From Ruminococcus sp. (lineage in GTDB: Bacteria > Bacillota > Clostridia > Oscillospirales > Acutalibacteraceae), in assembly GCA_017456845.1 (NCBI GenBank), contig JAFTIP010000001.1, positions 1 through 64,000 on the forward strand: DNA of 64,000 nucleotides. Reading direction: 5' to 3'. Made by a program: the position numbers and the translations under genes. The stretch's first letter is position 1, and the number at the start of each line of letters is the position of its first letter. Below are positions 1-7,896 of the stretch, in pieces. A model generated the notes under the pieces. The model did no database searches and was not told the origin of the DNA. It saw only the letters and a list, made by a program, of their open reading frames with translations.

Positions 1-685
1 CTTCAAGCTCTAATTCATAAGCTCTGTCTGCAGAAATACCAAGCTCGGAAGATGCATGTGCAAGAAGCTCTTCCTGAGTCATTGTACCATACTGTAAAGT
101 TGTTTCAAGCTTAGTTGTAATAAACTCAACATAAAGGCTTTCTGCATCTGCACCGGGTGCAAAGCATTCGCCTACAACGTTACCAAGGCTGGTAAGCTGA
201 CGCAAAGGACCGTAAACTGTGGGGTCAGCATTCTTCCAGTAAGCAGAAAGAGCCTGCTTGGAGCTGTCGGAAGGATTTTCGATAATGGACTCTTCGCCCT
301 TGCAGTAAAGTGTGTCGCCAAGGCAAGTTGTATCAAAGAGTGTATCGTATGTCTGGTTATTACCCTCAGAGAAGATAACTGCGTAGGTTACGCCTTCTTC
401 CATCCGGAAGCCCTTTGCTGTAATATCATACATCCAAAGGCCGTCTGTTTCGGTTTTAACGCAAGCTTCCTTTTTACTCTGCCACTGTGCAAAGCTTTCG
501 CCGCCATATGCCCAGATGTGGCAATAAATCTTAGCACCGTCCCAGTTAAGCATATCTTCGCCTGTGGGAACCTCAAAGTAAATAACCTGATTTTCAGTAC
601 CTTCTGCAGAAGTAGCAAAAACGCCCATGGAAAGAACCATTAAAAGACACAGCATAGCTGCAAGAATCTTCTTCATTGATTTCAT
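1..685 (-). CDS. Secreted protein with starch-binding-like module (partial, C-terminus off window)
   Basis: The reading frame is open from an ATG at 685 to the window edge, about 228 codons, so the C-terminus is missing. The start has a good ribosome site (AAGGAGA). Residues 1-28 form a clear signal peptide (KKILAAMLCLLMVLSMGVFA, then TSAEG). The next hundred residues begin VIYFEVP and contain NWDGAKIYCHIWAYGG and GLWMYDIT, a pattern like the small beta-sandwich starch-binding modules (CBM26-like) of secreted amylases; this is inference from pattern only. Later sequence is Thr/Glu rich with no recognised catalytic motif. It starts only 21 bases after the serS stop with no terminator between, so it may be read through from serS. 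Confidence 0.75.
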   Translation of the reverse strand, partial: MKSMKKILAAMLCLLMVLSMGVFATSAEGTENQVIYFEVPTGEDMLNWDGAKIYCHIWAYGGESFAQWQSKKEACVKTETDGLWMYDITAKGFRMEEGVTYAVIFSEGNNQTYDTLFDTTCLGDTLYCKGEESIIENPSDSSKQALSAYWKNADPTVYGPLRQLTSLGNVVGECFAPGADAESLYVEFITTKLETTLQYGTMTQEELLAHASSELGISADRAYELELE

Positions 686-706
686 ATTAATTTCTCCTTA
701 TTTTGA

Positions 707-1996
707 TTATTTGCAGGGTGTAAGTATTTCCTTGCCGCCCATATAGGGTCTGAGTGCTACAGGAACATTTACAGAGCCATCTGCATTTAAGTTGTTCTCT
801 AAGAAAGCGATAAGCATTCTGGGAGGAGCAACTACTGTGTTATTGAGTGTGTGAGCAAAGTATTTGTTGCCGTCCTCGCCGTTTACACGGATTTTAAGGC
901 GTCTTGCCTGAGCATCGCCGAGGTTTGAGCATGAGCCAACCTCAAAGTACTTCTGCTGTCTGGGAGACCATGCCTCAACATCAATAGATTTAACCTTAAG
1001 GTCTGCAAGGTCACCGGAGCAACACTCAAGAGTACGAACAGGAATATCAAGGCTGCGGAAAAGGTCAACTGTGTTCTGCCAGAGAACATCGAAGTATTTT
1101 GGGCTGTCCTCAGGCTTACAAACAACAATCATTTCCTGCTTTTCAAACTGGTGAATTCTGTATACACCACGCTCCTCAATACCGTGAGCACCCTTCTCTT
1201 TTCTGAAGCAGGGGGAGTAGCTTGTTAATGTGTAAGGAAGCTCTTTTTCAGGAGTAATTGTGTCGATAAACTTACCAATCATAGAATGCTCAGAAGTTCC
1301 GATAAGATAAAGGTCTTCACCCTCAATCTTATACATCATGGCATCCATCTCGGCAAAGCTCATAACACCTGTTACAACCTCTGCACGAATCATATAAGGG
1401 GGAACGCAATAAGTAAAGCCGCGGTCAATCATAAAATCTCTTGCATAGGAGATAACTGCTGAGTGAAGTCTTGCGATATCGCCCATAAGGTAGTAGAAGC
1501 CGTTACCTGCTACCTTTCTGGCAGCATCAAGGTCAATACCGCAGAAACGCTCCATAATTTCTGTATGGTAGGGAACCTCAAAATCGGGAGTAAGGGGCTC
1601 GCCATAGCGTTTAACCTCAACATTCTCTGAATCGTCCTTACCAATGGGAACAGAGGGGTCGATAATGTTTGGGATAGTCATCATTATTGTCTTAACGCGT
1701 TCAGAAAGCTCAGCTTCTTTTTTCTCAAGTGCTGCAAGCTCATCACCCTTTTCAGTAACAAGCTTCTTCATAGCTTCAGCCTCTTCACGCTTGCCCTGAC
1801 CCATTAAAGCACCAATCTGCTTTGAGTACTTATTTCTCTCAGCTCTTAAAGCGTCAGCTTCGCCTTTTGCCTGACGGCTCTCTTTATCAAGTTCAATTAC
1901 CTCGTCAACAAGGGGTAATTTGTTATCCTGAAACTTTTTGCGGATATTTTCCTTAACTGCTTCGGGGTTTTCTCTTAAAAATTTAATATCAATCAT
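707..1996 (-). CDS. serS: Seryl-tRNA synthetase
   Basis: Charges tRNA-Ser with serine in the cytoplasm. The 429 residues have the family layout: an N-terminal long coiled-coil arm (about 25-105, rich in K/E/A) that grips the tRNA long arm, then the class II core. Motif 2 reads SPCFRKEKGAHGIEERGVYR near residue 265; motif 3 near residue 390 reads LNNTVVAPPRMLIAFLENN. Motif 3 and the segment SGDLADLKVKSIDVEAW differ from the usual bacterial NGSGLAVGRTLVAILEN form and look more like the archaeal-style branch, while the catalytic Arg is kept. It is the third gene of parA-parB-serS, 43 bases after parB. No T-box leader is present. Confidence 0.95.
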   Translation of the reverse strand: MIDIKFLRENPEAVKENIRKKFQDNKLPLVDEVIELDKESRQAKGEADALRAERNKYSKQIGALMGQGKREEAEAMKKLVTEKGDELAALEKKEAELSERVKTIMMTIPNIIDPSVPIGKDDSENVEVKRYGEPLTPDFEVPYHTEIMERFCGIDLDAARKVAGNGFYYLMGDIARLHSAVISYARDFMIDRGFTYCVPPYMIRAEVVTGVMSFAEMDAMMYKIEGEDLYLIGTSEHSMIGKFIDTITPEKELPYTLTSYSPCFRKEKGAHGIEERGVYRIHQFEKQEMIVVCKPEDSPKYFDVLWQNTVDLFRSLDIPVRTLECCSGDLADLKVKSIDVEAWSPRQQKYFEVGSCSNLGDAQARRLKIRVNGEDGNKYFAHTLNNTVVAPPRMLIAFLENNLNADGSVNVPVALRPYMGGKEILTPCK

Positions 1997-2039
1997 TCTT
2001 ATATCCTCCTGCGTAAACGCTTATATTATTTATAAATAA

Positions 2040-2909
2040 TCAATCTGACTCTGCAATTCTGTTTGCAATGGCTTTAAGCTCATCGTCAGAATAGAAATCA
2101 ATAGAAATTGTACCACCTGAACCGTTTTTGGAAGGGGTAACAACAACTCTTCTGCCCATATTCTCAGAAAGTGCCATTTCGACCTCTGCAAAATATGTGG
2201 GCTTCTTGGATTTTCTGCCATCGGTTGGCTTAACTGCCTTTTTCTTTGTTGCATTTTTTGCCAAAGACTCAACAGCACGAACCGAAAGTCCATTATCAAC
2301 AATTTCATTTGCAATTTTTATAGCGGTTTCTTCATCCTCAACACTTACCAACGCACGTGCATGGCCTGCGCTGAGTTTTCCTTCGCTCATAAGCTCTATA
2401 ACTGCTTGAGGAAGAGAAAGAAGTCTTAAAGAATTTGCAACTGCTGAGCGTGACTTGCCAACAGATTCTGCCACCTGCTCCTGAGTAAAACCGTGGTTTT
2501 TCATAAGAGCATCGTAACCTAAAGCTTCTTCAACGGGAGTCAGGTCTTTTCTCTGCAGGTTTTCGATAAGGGCAATTTCCATTGTTTCCTTATCGTCAAG
2601 CTCACGGACAATTACAGGAATCTCTGAAAGTCCTGCCTGAAGAGAAGCTCTGTAGCGTCTTTCGCCGGCTACAATCTGATATCCGCCTGCAAAAAGGGGA
2701 CGAACCAGAATTGGCTGTAAAACACCGTGCTTTGAGATACTGTCAGTAAGCTCAGCCAGAGCCTCGGGTTCAAACTCTGTACGAGGCTGGTTGCGGTTGG
2801 GGCTGATTTCGTCAATGCCCAGAACTATAACCGAATCACGGCTTTCGGTTTCGTTTTCCATAAAAATAGCGTCGATACCTTTGCCGAGGCCTGATTTTTT
2901 CTTTGCCAT
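2040..2909 (-). CDS. parB: Chromosome-partitioning protein ParB (Spo0J)
   Basis: DNA-binding CTPase that loads at parS and spreads along DNA to recruit SMC and work with ParA. The start is the ATG at 2909 (MAKKKSGLGKGIDAIF, the usual ParB beginning), one base after the parA stop, with GGAGAAG inside the end of parA as ribosome site; an upstream in-frame start would overlap parA and is unlikely. 289 residues. The GERRYRA box (about 82-88, CTP binding) and ENLQRKDLTPVEEA are visible, followed by the helix-turn-helix segment TQEQVAESVGKSRSAVANSLRLL and a C-terminal dimer domain. parS sites lie at 3821 and 6383. Confidence 0.95.
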   Translation of the reverse strand: MAKKKSGLGKGIDAIFMENETESRDSVIVLGIDEISPNRNQPRTEFEPEALAELTDSISKHGVLQPILVRPLFAGGYQIVAGERRYRASLQAGLSEIPVIVRELDDKETMEIALIENLQRKDLTPVEEALGYDALMKNHGFTQEQVAESVGKSRSAVANSLRLLSLPQAVIELMSEGKLSAGHARALVSVEDEETAIKIANEIVDNGLSVRAVESLAKNATKKKAVKPTDGRKSKKPTYFAEVEMALSENMGRRVVVTPSKNGSGGTISIDFYSDDELKAIANRIAESD

Positions 2910-2910
2910 A

Positions 2911-3675
2911 TTACTTCTCCTTCTTAAGAATTTCCTTACCCAATGCGGTATAAGCCTCAGCACCCTTACAGCTCTTATCGTAATAAATTACGGGCATACC
3001 AAAGCTTGGGGCCTCTGAAATTCTTACACCTCGGGGAATAGGAGTTGAGTAAACCTTCTTCGGAAAATACTTTTTGACCTCTGCCACAACCTGCTGAGTA
3101 AGGTTAAGTCTGCCGTCGTACATTGTAAGCACAACGCCCTCAATATCAAGTCTGGGATTATACATACGCTTTATGCGTCTTACGGAGTTCATAAGCTGAG
3201 AAAGGCCCTCAAGAGCATAGTACTCACACTGAATAGGAAGCAAAACCGTATCAGCGGCACATAAGGCGTTGGTTGTGATAAGTCCCAAAGATGGGGGACA
3301 GTCGATAAAAATATAATCGTAATTGCCTTTTACGGGAGCTAATGCCGCCTTAAGAAGGCTTTCGCGGTGGTTTCTGTCTACAATTTCAAGCTCTGCGGCT
3401 GCAAGGTCGAGGCTTGAAGGTATAACGTCAAGATTTTTGAACTCTGTTTTAATAATACATTCAGCGGCACTTTTTCCGTCTACTATTATATTGTAGGATG
3501 AGCCTGCGGTTTTTCTTCTGTCAATGCCTACACCGCTGGTGGCATTGCCCTGAGGGTCGGTGTCTACAAGCAAAACCTGCTTTCCTAAAGCACCGAAAAC
3601 CGCGGCAAGGTTAACGGCGGAGGTGGTTTTTCCTACTCCGCCTTTCTGATTTGATACTGCAATTACCTTTGCCAA
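2911..3675 (-). CDS. parA: Chromosome-partitioning ATPase ParA (Soj)
   Basis: Deviant Walker A ATPase that binds DNA when ATP-bound and is stimulated by ParB; in Firmicutes it also influences DnaA. The 254 residues begin MAKVIAVSNQKGGVGKTT (Walker A with signature Lys at 11-18); DTDPQGNATSG (Walker A-prime) is near 39-49 and IFIDCPPSLG is Walker B. The start codon is TTG at 3675, behind AAAGGA about 9 bases upstream. Translationally close-coupled to parB. Upstream lies the gap with a perfect parS and an inverted-repeat element. Confidence 0.95.
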   Translation of the reverse strand: MAKVIAVSNQKGGVGKTTSAVNLAAVFGALGKQVLLVDTDPQGNATSGVGIDRRKTAGSSYNIIVDGKSAAECIIKTEFKNLDVIPSSLDLAAAELEIVDRNHRESLLKAALAPVKGNYDYIFIDCPPSLGLITTNALCAADTVLLPIQCEYYALEGLSQLMNSVRRIKRMYNPRLDIEGVVLTMYDGRLNLTQQVVAEVKKYFPKKVYSTPIPRGVRISEAPSFGMPVIYYDKSCKGAEAYTALGKEILKKEK

Positions 3676-3820
3676 TTTTTTGATTTCCTTTCAAAATTTT
3701 ATCCTGATTTTAATTTTTCGTCTCAATAAAATCAATTTTATCATATATAGAAGCAAAATTAAAGAGTAAATATATAATTTATTTAAAATTTTACTATGTT
3801 TCACATTCGTTTATCAAAAT

Positions 3821-3836
3821 TGTTTCACGTGAAACA
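3821..3836. promoter_or_regulatory. parS: parS centromere site, perfect
   Basis: TGTTTCACGTGAAACA, the exact 16-base palindrome bound by ParB/Spo0J in Firmicutes. It lies 145 bases upstream of the parA start and three bases before an inverted-repeat element, so ParB spreading from here would cover the parA promoter region. Confidence 0.97.
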
Positions 3837-3838
3837 AA

Positions 3839-4126
3839 CGTTAGCCACGGTGGGCAGTTTGCCTTTGGACAGGTCACTTATAATAATAAACTTACATTAA
3901 CGGCAGGTTCGTTTATTGTAGGGGAGATGTTTAGATTTCCGAAAGGTATGGTTTAACAGAAAAGCTTTCGGGAGGGGAAACCCCTCCCCTACAAAAAATT
4001 CTCTTATAAATACTAATGGTCGCTTTGCTCAAAATATCATTTTAAATATATTATCAACCCGCCGTTAATGAGGGATATCTCTAAAACCAACTTATCCAAA
4101 GGCGTAATTGCCCACCGTGGCTAACG
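3839..4126. repeat. Miniature inverted-repeat element, copy A (288 bases)
   Basis: Ends are near-perfect inverted repeats: CGTTAGCCACGGTGGGCA at the left and TGCCCACCGTGGCTAACG at the right, with the similarity continuing inward (left GCCTTTGGACAGGT, right ACTTATCCAAAGGC). A second inner pair, ATTAACGGC and GCCGTTAAT, sits about 55-65 bases in. The centre holds a GTAGGGGAG/CTCCCCTAC pair. No open frame, so a non-autonomous element. Related copies are at 13598, 32136 and 53326. Confidence 0.85.
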
Positions 4127-4128
4127 GC

Positions 4129-4168
4129 CAGAAAGCCGCACAGCGGTGGCAATGCTGTGCGGCTTCTG
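4129..4168. repeat. Long perfect-type hairpin next to element A
   Basis: CAGAAAGCCGCACAGC at 4129-4144 pairs with GCTGTGCGGCTTCTG at 4154-4168, leaving a nine-base loop and one bulged A. There is no T-run on either strand, so it is not a standard terminator. It lies downstream of the Noc-like gene, which ends at 4282. Confidence 0.7.
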
Positions 4169-4281
4169 ACAAAGGGGTTCAGATAAGGAAATGGGTATGA
4201 GTGGCGAATGCATTTCGCATTCGAGGGGAAAGCTAATTCTCAACTTCCTTTCATAAAAATGATATATGTAAACACACCTTT

Positions 4282-5106
4282 TCAGGCGGTTTTACCTTGA
4301 ATTGCTTCGGCTTTAGGGATTTTTACGGTATACTCAATGTATTCTTCGCTTTCTATACGCTTTGCTATGGCGTTTATTCCCGAAAGCCTCATAGTATCTA
4401 CAGCTTTGTTAATTGTGTTTAAAAAAATTCGCAAATCCTTAACAATAAATTTTCTGTCCTGCTTTTTATCCGGCAAAGTATTCTTGTGTAAAAAATCAGA
4501 AATAAAGTTTTCAGATTCTGTTGCATTTAGTCCTTCGCTAATAATCTGACTTAATATCTTTTTTCTAAGCTCCTCGTCGTCAATTCTTAAAAGCGCTCTT
4601 GCGTGCCTTTCAGAAAGGCCTGCCTGAGTAATCCAGTCTTGTTCTTCTAAAGTAAGCTTCAAGAGCCTGAGCTTATTTGCAACCGTGCTCTGCTTTTTGC
4701 CAAGCTTTGCGGCAGCCTCTTCCTGAGTAATATCAAACTTGCGGATAAGCCTGCTTATTCCTCTGGCTTCTTCAAACATATTGAGGTCAGCTCGCTGAAG
4801 ATTTTCAATTAAAGCAAAAATTGCAGATTCTTTATCAGTACATTTAATAAGAACACAGGGGACAGTTGTTAATCCGGCTAAAACTGAAGCTCTTAATCTT
4901 CGTTCACCGGCAACAAGCTCATATTCGGTATCGTTCAATTTTCGAACAGTAAGGGGCTGTAAAATCCCATTGGTAGAAATTGAGCGAGCCAAGCTCATCA
5001 GCTCGTCCTCGTCAAAATTTTTGCGAGGTTGGGTTTTGTTGGGACGGATACGGATGATGGGTATTTCAAGAACCTTGTTTTCGCTTTTAAGCTTCGAAAA
5101 AATCAT
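4282..5106 (-). CDS. noc: Second ParB-family protein, Noc-like nucleoid occlusion candidate
   Basis: ParB/Spo0J paralogue of 274 residues. It has its own CTP-binding box GERRLRA (about 67-73), ENLQRADLNMFEEARGI, and helix-turn-helix TQEEAAAKLGKKQSTVANKL. It lies between rsmG and parA, exactly where Bacillus subtilis carries noc, which links nucleoid position to division. The N-terminus lacks the KSGLGKGID start of true ParB. The name rests on position plus family; DNA-site specificity cannot be read from the sequence. A credible start is ATG 5106 with AGGAGG upstream. Confidence 0.8.
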   Translation of the reverse strand: MIFSKLKSENKVLEIPIIRIRPNKTQPRKNFDEDELMSLARSISTNGILQPLTVRKLNDTEYELVAGERRLRASVLAGLTTVPCVLIKCTDKESAIFALIENLQRADLNMFEEARGISRLIRKFDITQEEAAAKLGKKQSTVANKLRLLKLTLEEQDWITQAGLSERHARALLRIDDEELRKKILSQIISEGLNATESENFISDFLHKNTLPDKKQDRKFIVKDLRIFLNTINKAVDTMRLSGINAIAKRIESEEYIEYTVKIPKAEAIQGKTA

Positions 5107-5254
5107 CCGTATCCTCCTATCCCTCTCGGTTGCTGTGATTTAATTTTACCACCATTACATTAAGAAAATTGTGTAATTTTGAGCGATTATTTTAGAATTT
5201 ACTACTATATATAGTAATCTTAGTTTGAATAATGACGAAAAAAGGCAAAACAAA

Positions 5255-5278
5255 ACTCCCTCTCTTACGAAAGGGAGT
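5255..5278 (-). terminator. Rho-independent terminator after rsmG
   Basis: On the minus strand ACTCCCT and AGGGAGT form a 7-bp stem with a ten-base loop, followed by TTTTGTTTTG. It sits directly after the rsmG stop and separates the rsmG operon from noc. Confidence 0.8.
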
Positions 5279-5284
5279 GAAGTG

Positions 5285-6004
5285 TTAAAGAGGCTTTGAT
5301 TTAATCTGTGAATTATGACGAGGATATTTTGAGTTTGTTTTCTTTACCTTTTTAATCTCAACTACAGTACGCTCACCTGCGTCAAAGAGTGAATACTCCT
5401 CAACCTTGCTGAGCTTACCGCCTAAAACTGAAATAGAAGACTTTGCAAGGTTAACTTCGTCACAACCGTTTTTGCCTTTTAAAGCAACAAACTTACCGTT
5501 AACTTTTACAAGCGGTAGGCAATATTCGTTGAGAACTCTCAATTCGGCAACAGCACGGCTTGTTACAACGTCAAACTCCTCGCGATAGTCGGTGTCTACT
5601 CCTGCCTGCTCAGCTCTGATATGCACACATTCAACGTCAATACCCAGCTTTTCGCAGGTTTCTTCAAGAAAGTTGATTCTCTTGCCTGCGGCATCCATAA
5701 GAGTAAGTTTTATATCATCTCTTGCAATCTTAATGCAAACTCCGGGGAAGCCTGCACCTGTGCCAACATCCACAAGAGATGCACCTTCTTTTACAAAACT
5801 ATACTTAATGAGGGCAAGACTATCAATAAAATGCTTTACGATAACCTCCTCAGGCTCGGTAATTGCTGTAAGATTCATATATTCATTTACTCTTACAAGC
5901 TCTTCATAATATATAAAGAACTTTTCACCCTGTTCTTCTGTAAGAGGAACTCCGAATTCCTCGGATTTTTTTAAAAGGGTAGATATAAATTCTGCTTTTG
6001 TCAT
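5285..6004 (-). CDS. rsmG: 16S rRNA (guanine-N7)-methyltransferase G
   Basis: Methylates N7 of G527 (E. coli numbering) in 16S rRNA using S-adenosylmethionine. 239 residues; the SAM-binding loop VDVGTGAGFPG is near 77-87 and LMDAAGKRINFLEE follows. Helical N-terminal part contains NEYMNLTAI. It begins immediately next to the mnmG stop (mnmG ends at 6005), with GGAGG inside the end of mnmG as the ribosome site, so the two are co-translated. Lys-rich C-terminal tail of about 15 residues. Confidence 0.95.
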   Translation of the reverse strand: MTKAEFISTLLKKSEEFGVPLTEEQGEKFFIYYEELVRVNEYMNLTAITEPEEVIVKHFIDSLALIKYSFVKEGASLVDVGTGAGFPGVCIKIARDDIKLTLMDAAGKRINFLEETCEKLGIDVECVHIRAEQAGVDTDYREEFDVVTSRAVAELRVLNEYCLPLVKVNGKFVALKGKNGCDEVNLAKSSISVLGGKLSKVEEYSLFDAGERTVVEIKKVKKTNSKYPRHNSQIKSKPL

Positions 6005-7879
6005 TTATTTGCCTCCTTTGCGACTCGAAAGCCAGATAATAAGCACGCTTATGTCAGCAGGAGAAACACCTGAAATTCTGCTTGCCTGAGCAACGCTTAA
6101 AGGCTTAATTTTATTTAGCTTTTCCTGAGCTTCAAGTCTGAGTCCTGCAATATCGCGATAATCAATATCTGTAGGAAGTGCTTTTTCGCTCATTCTGCGA
6201 ACTTGCTCAATCCTGTCCTTCTGCTTACTGATGTAGCCCTCGTATTTAATCTCGGTCTGAAGCTGTTCAATAATAATTGGTTCAAGGTCAGGTCTTTCCT
6301 TATCAACCTCTGCCAAGTCATTATAGCTTATCTGAGGACGTTTTAAAAGGTCGTAAAGGGTAACACCTGAAGAAACAGGAGATGTTTCACGTGAAACAAG
6401 TATATTATTTAACTCCTCGGTAGGGGAAAGGGTTGTGGACTTTAATCTTTTAATTTCATTTTCCTTTGCTTCGGTTTTAGCCAAATACTTCTGCCATCTT
6501 TCTTCAGAAATAAGACCAATTTCATAACCAGTAGGTGTTAAGCGTTCATCAGCATTATCCTGACGAAGCAAAAGTCTGTATTCGCTTCTTGAAGTCATCA
6601 TTCGGTAAGGCTCATTACTTCCTTTGGTAACAAGGTCATCAATAAGAGTTCCTATGTAAGAACCCGAACGATCTAAGATAAACTTGCTTTCTCCCTTAAC
6701 TGCTCTGGCAGCATTTATACCTGCCACCAAACCCTGAGCTGCAGCTTCTTCGTAACCTGAAGAACCGTTAAACTGACCGGCACCGTAAAGTCCGCGGATA
6801 TTTTTGAACTCTAAAGTAGCTTCCATACTTGTTGGGTCTACACAATCATACTCAATTGCATAAGCTGGACGCATTATAACCGCATTTTCCAAACCTTTGA
6901 TAGTTTTATAGAAGGCACTCTGCACACCCTCAGGAAGTGAGGATGACATTCCCTGCAGATACATTTCCTCTGTATCAAGTCCGCAAGGCTCAATAAAAAG
7001 CTGATGACGCTCCTTATCTTTAAATCTAACAATCTTATCCTCTAAACTTGGGCAATAACGTGGACCAACACCCTCAATCATTCCTGAATAAAGGGGACTT
7101 AAGTGAATATTATCAAGAATAACCTTTTTTGTATTTTCGTTGGTCCAGCTTATATGGCAAACAACTTTATTTTGGAGCTCACCCTCTGTTTCAAAAGAAA
7201 AGTGCTGAGGAGGCTCGTCACCATGCTGAGCTTCAAGGTCGGTAAAATCAATACTGCTCTTAAGAACTCTTGCAGGGGTGCCAGTTTTGAATCTTCTTAA
7301 GGGCAAGCCAAGTTCTACAAGACTTTTTGTAAGTTCTGTTGCGGCAAACATACCGTCAGGGCCACCCTCATAAGAAACATCGCCGATAAATATTTTTCCG
7401 CCCAAATATGTGCCTGTGGCTATGATAACTTTTTTTGTAATATACTGAGCATGGGTACGGCTTTCCAGAATAAAGCCGTCTTCAGTTTTTTCAATCTTAA
7501 CAATCTCAGCCTGACGAAGCTCAAGATTTTTCTGAAGCTCAAGCTTATGCTTCATAATATCCTGATACTTTCTTCTGTCAATCTGAGCACGAAGAGAATG
7601 AACTGCAGGGCCTTTACCTAAATTGAGCATACGCATCTGAAGAAGTGCCGAATCAGCAGTTTTGCCCATTTCACCGCCTAAGGCATCAATCTCACGAACA
7701 AGATGACCCTTTGCAGTTCCGCCTATAGAAGGGTTGCAAGGGCAATTACCTACAGCGTCCATATTAATTGTGAAGATAGCAGTTTTAACTCCAAGCCGTG
7801 AAGCCGCAAAAGCCGCCTCTATTCCTGCATGGCCTGCACCAATAACTGCAACGTCGTATTTTCCTGCAATATAATTCAT
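6005..7879 (-). CDS. mnmG: tRNA uridine-34 carboxymethylaminomethyl enzyme MnmG
   Basis: FAD-dependent partner of MnmE; together they install the cmnm5 group on wobble uridine 34. 624 residues, usual length. The FAD fold VIGAGHAGIEAA is at 11-22, NPSIGGTAKGHLV near 49-61, GVGPRYCPS near 270 and GYEEAAAQGL near 375. The C-terminal helical part that binds MnmE and tRNA is complete. The coding sequence contains a perfect parS palindrome at 6383-6398. Operon mnmE-mnmG-rsmG. Confidence 0.97.
   Translation of the reverse strand: MNYIAGKYDVAVIGAGHAGIEAAFAASRLGVKTAIFTINMDAVGNCPCNPSIGGTAKGHLVREIDALGGEMGKTADSALLQMRMLNLGKGPAVHSLRAQIDRRKYQDIMKHKLELQKNLELRQAEIVKIEKTEDGFILESRTHAQYITKKVIIATGTYLGGKIFIGDVSYEGGPDGMFAATELTKSLVELGLPLRRFKTGTPARVLKSSIDFTDLEAQHGDEPPQHFSFETEGELQNKVVCHISWTNENTKKVILDNIHLSPLYSGMIEGVGPRYCPSLEDKIVRFKDKERHQLFIEPCGLDTEEMYLQGMSSSLPEGVQSAFYKTIKGLENAVIMRPAYAIEYDCVDPTSMEATLEFKNIRGLYGAGQFNGSSGYEEAAAQGLVAGINAARAVKGESKFILDRSGSYIGTLIDDLVTKGSNEPYRMMTSRSEYRLLLRQDNADERLTPTGYEIGLISEERWQKYLAKTEAKENEIKRLKSTTLSPTEELNNILVSRETSPVSSGVTLYDLLKRPQISYNDLAEVDKERPDLEPIIIEQLQTEIKYEGYISKQKDRIEQVRRMSEKALPTDIDYRDIAGLRLEAQEKLNKIKPLSVAQASRISGVSPADISVLIIWLSSRKGGK
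6383..6398. promoter_or_regulatory. parS: parS centromere site inside mnmG, perfect
   Basis: TGTTTCACGTGAAACA, identical to the site at 3821, embedded in codons for VSRET(S) of mnmG. Two perfect copies 2.5 kb apart near the origin make this the expected ParB loading zone. Confidence 0.95.
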
Positions 7880-7896
7880 TGTATCAAATCCTAATC

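Larger units (their letters stand above)
3676..4281. other. 606-base gene-free gap between parA and the Noc-like gene
   Basis: Holds, from left to right, the AT-rich parA leader (3676-3797), a TGTTTCAC half-site at 3798-3805, a perfect parS at 3821-3836, an inverted-repeat element (3839-4126), a 15-base-pair hairpin (4129-4168) and a smaller GAATGC/GCATTC hairpin (about 4205-4221). No credible coding frame was seen. Confidence 0.8.

Noticed and set aside
4201..4225. GAATGC/GCATTC hairpin as terminator for noc
   Set aside because: The stem is short and neither strand has a T-run after it.
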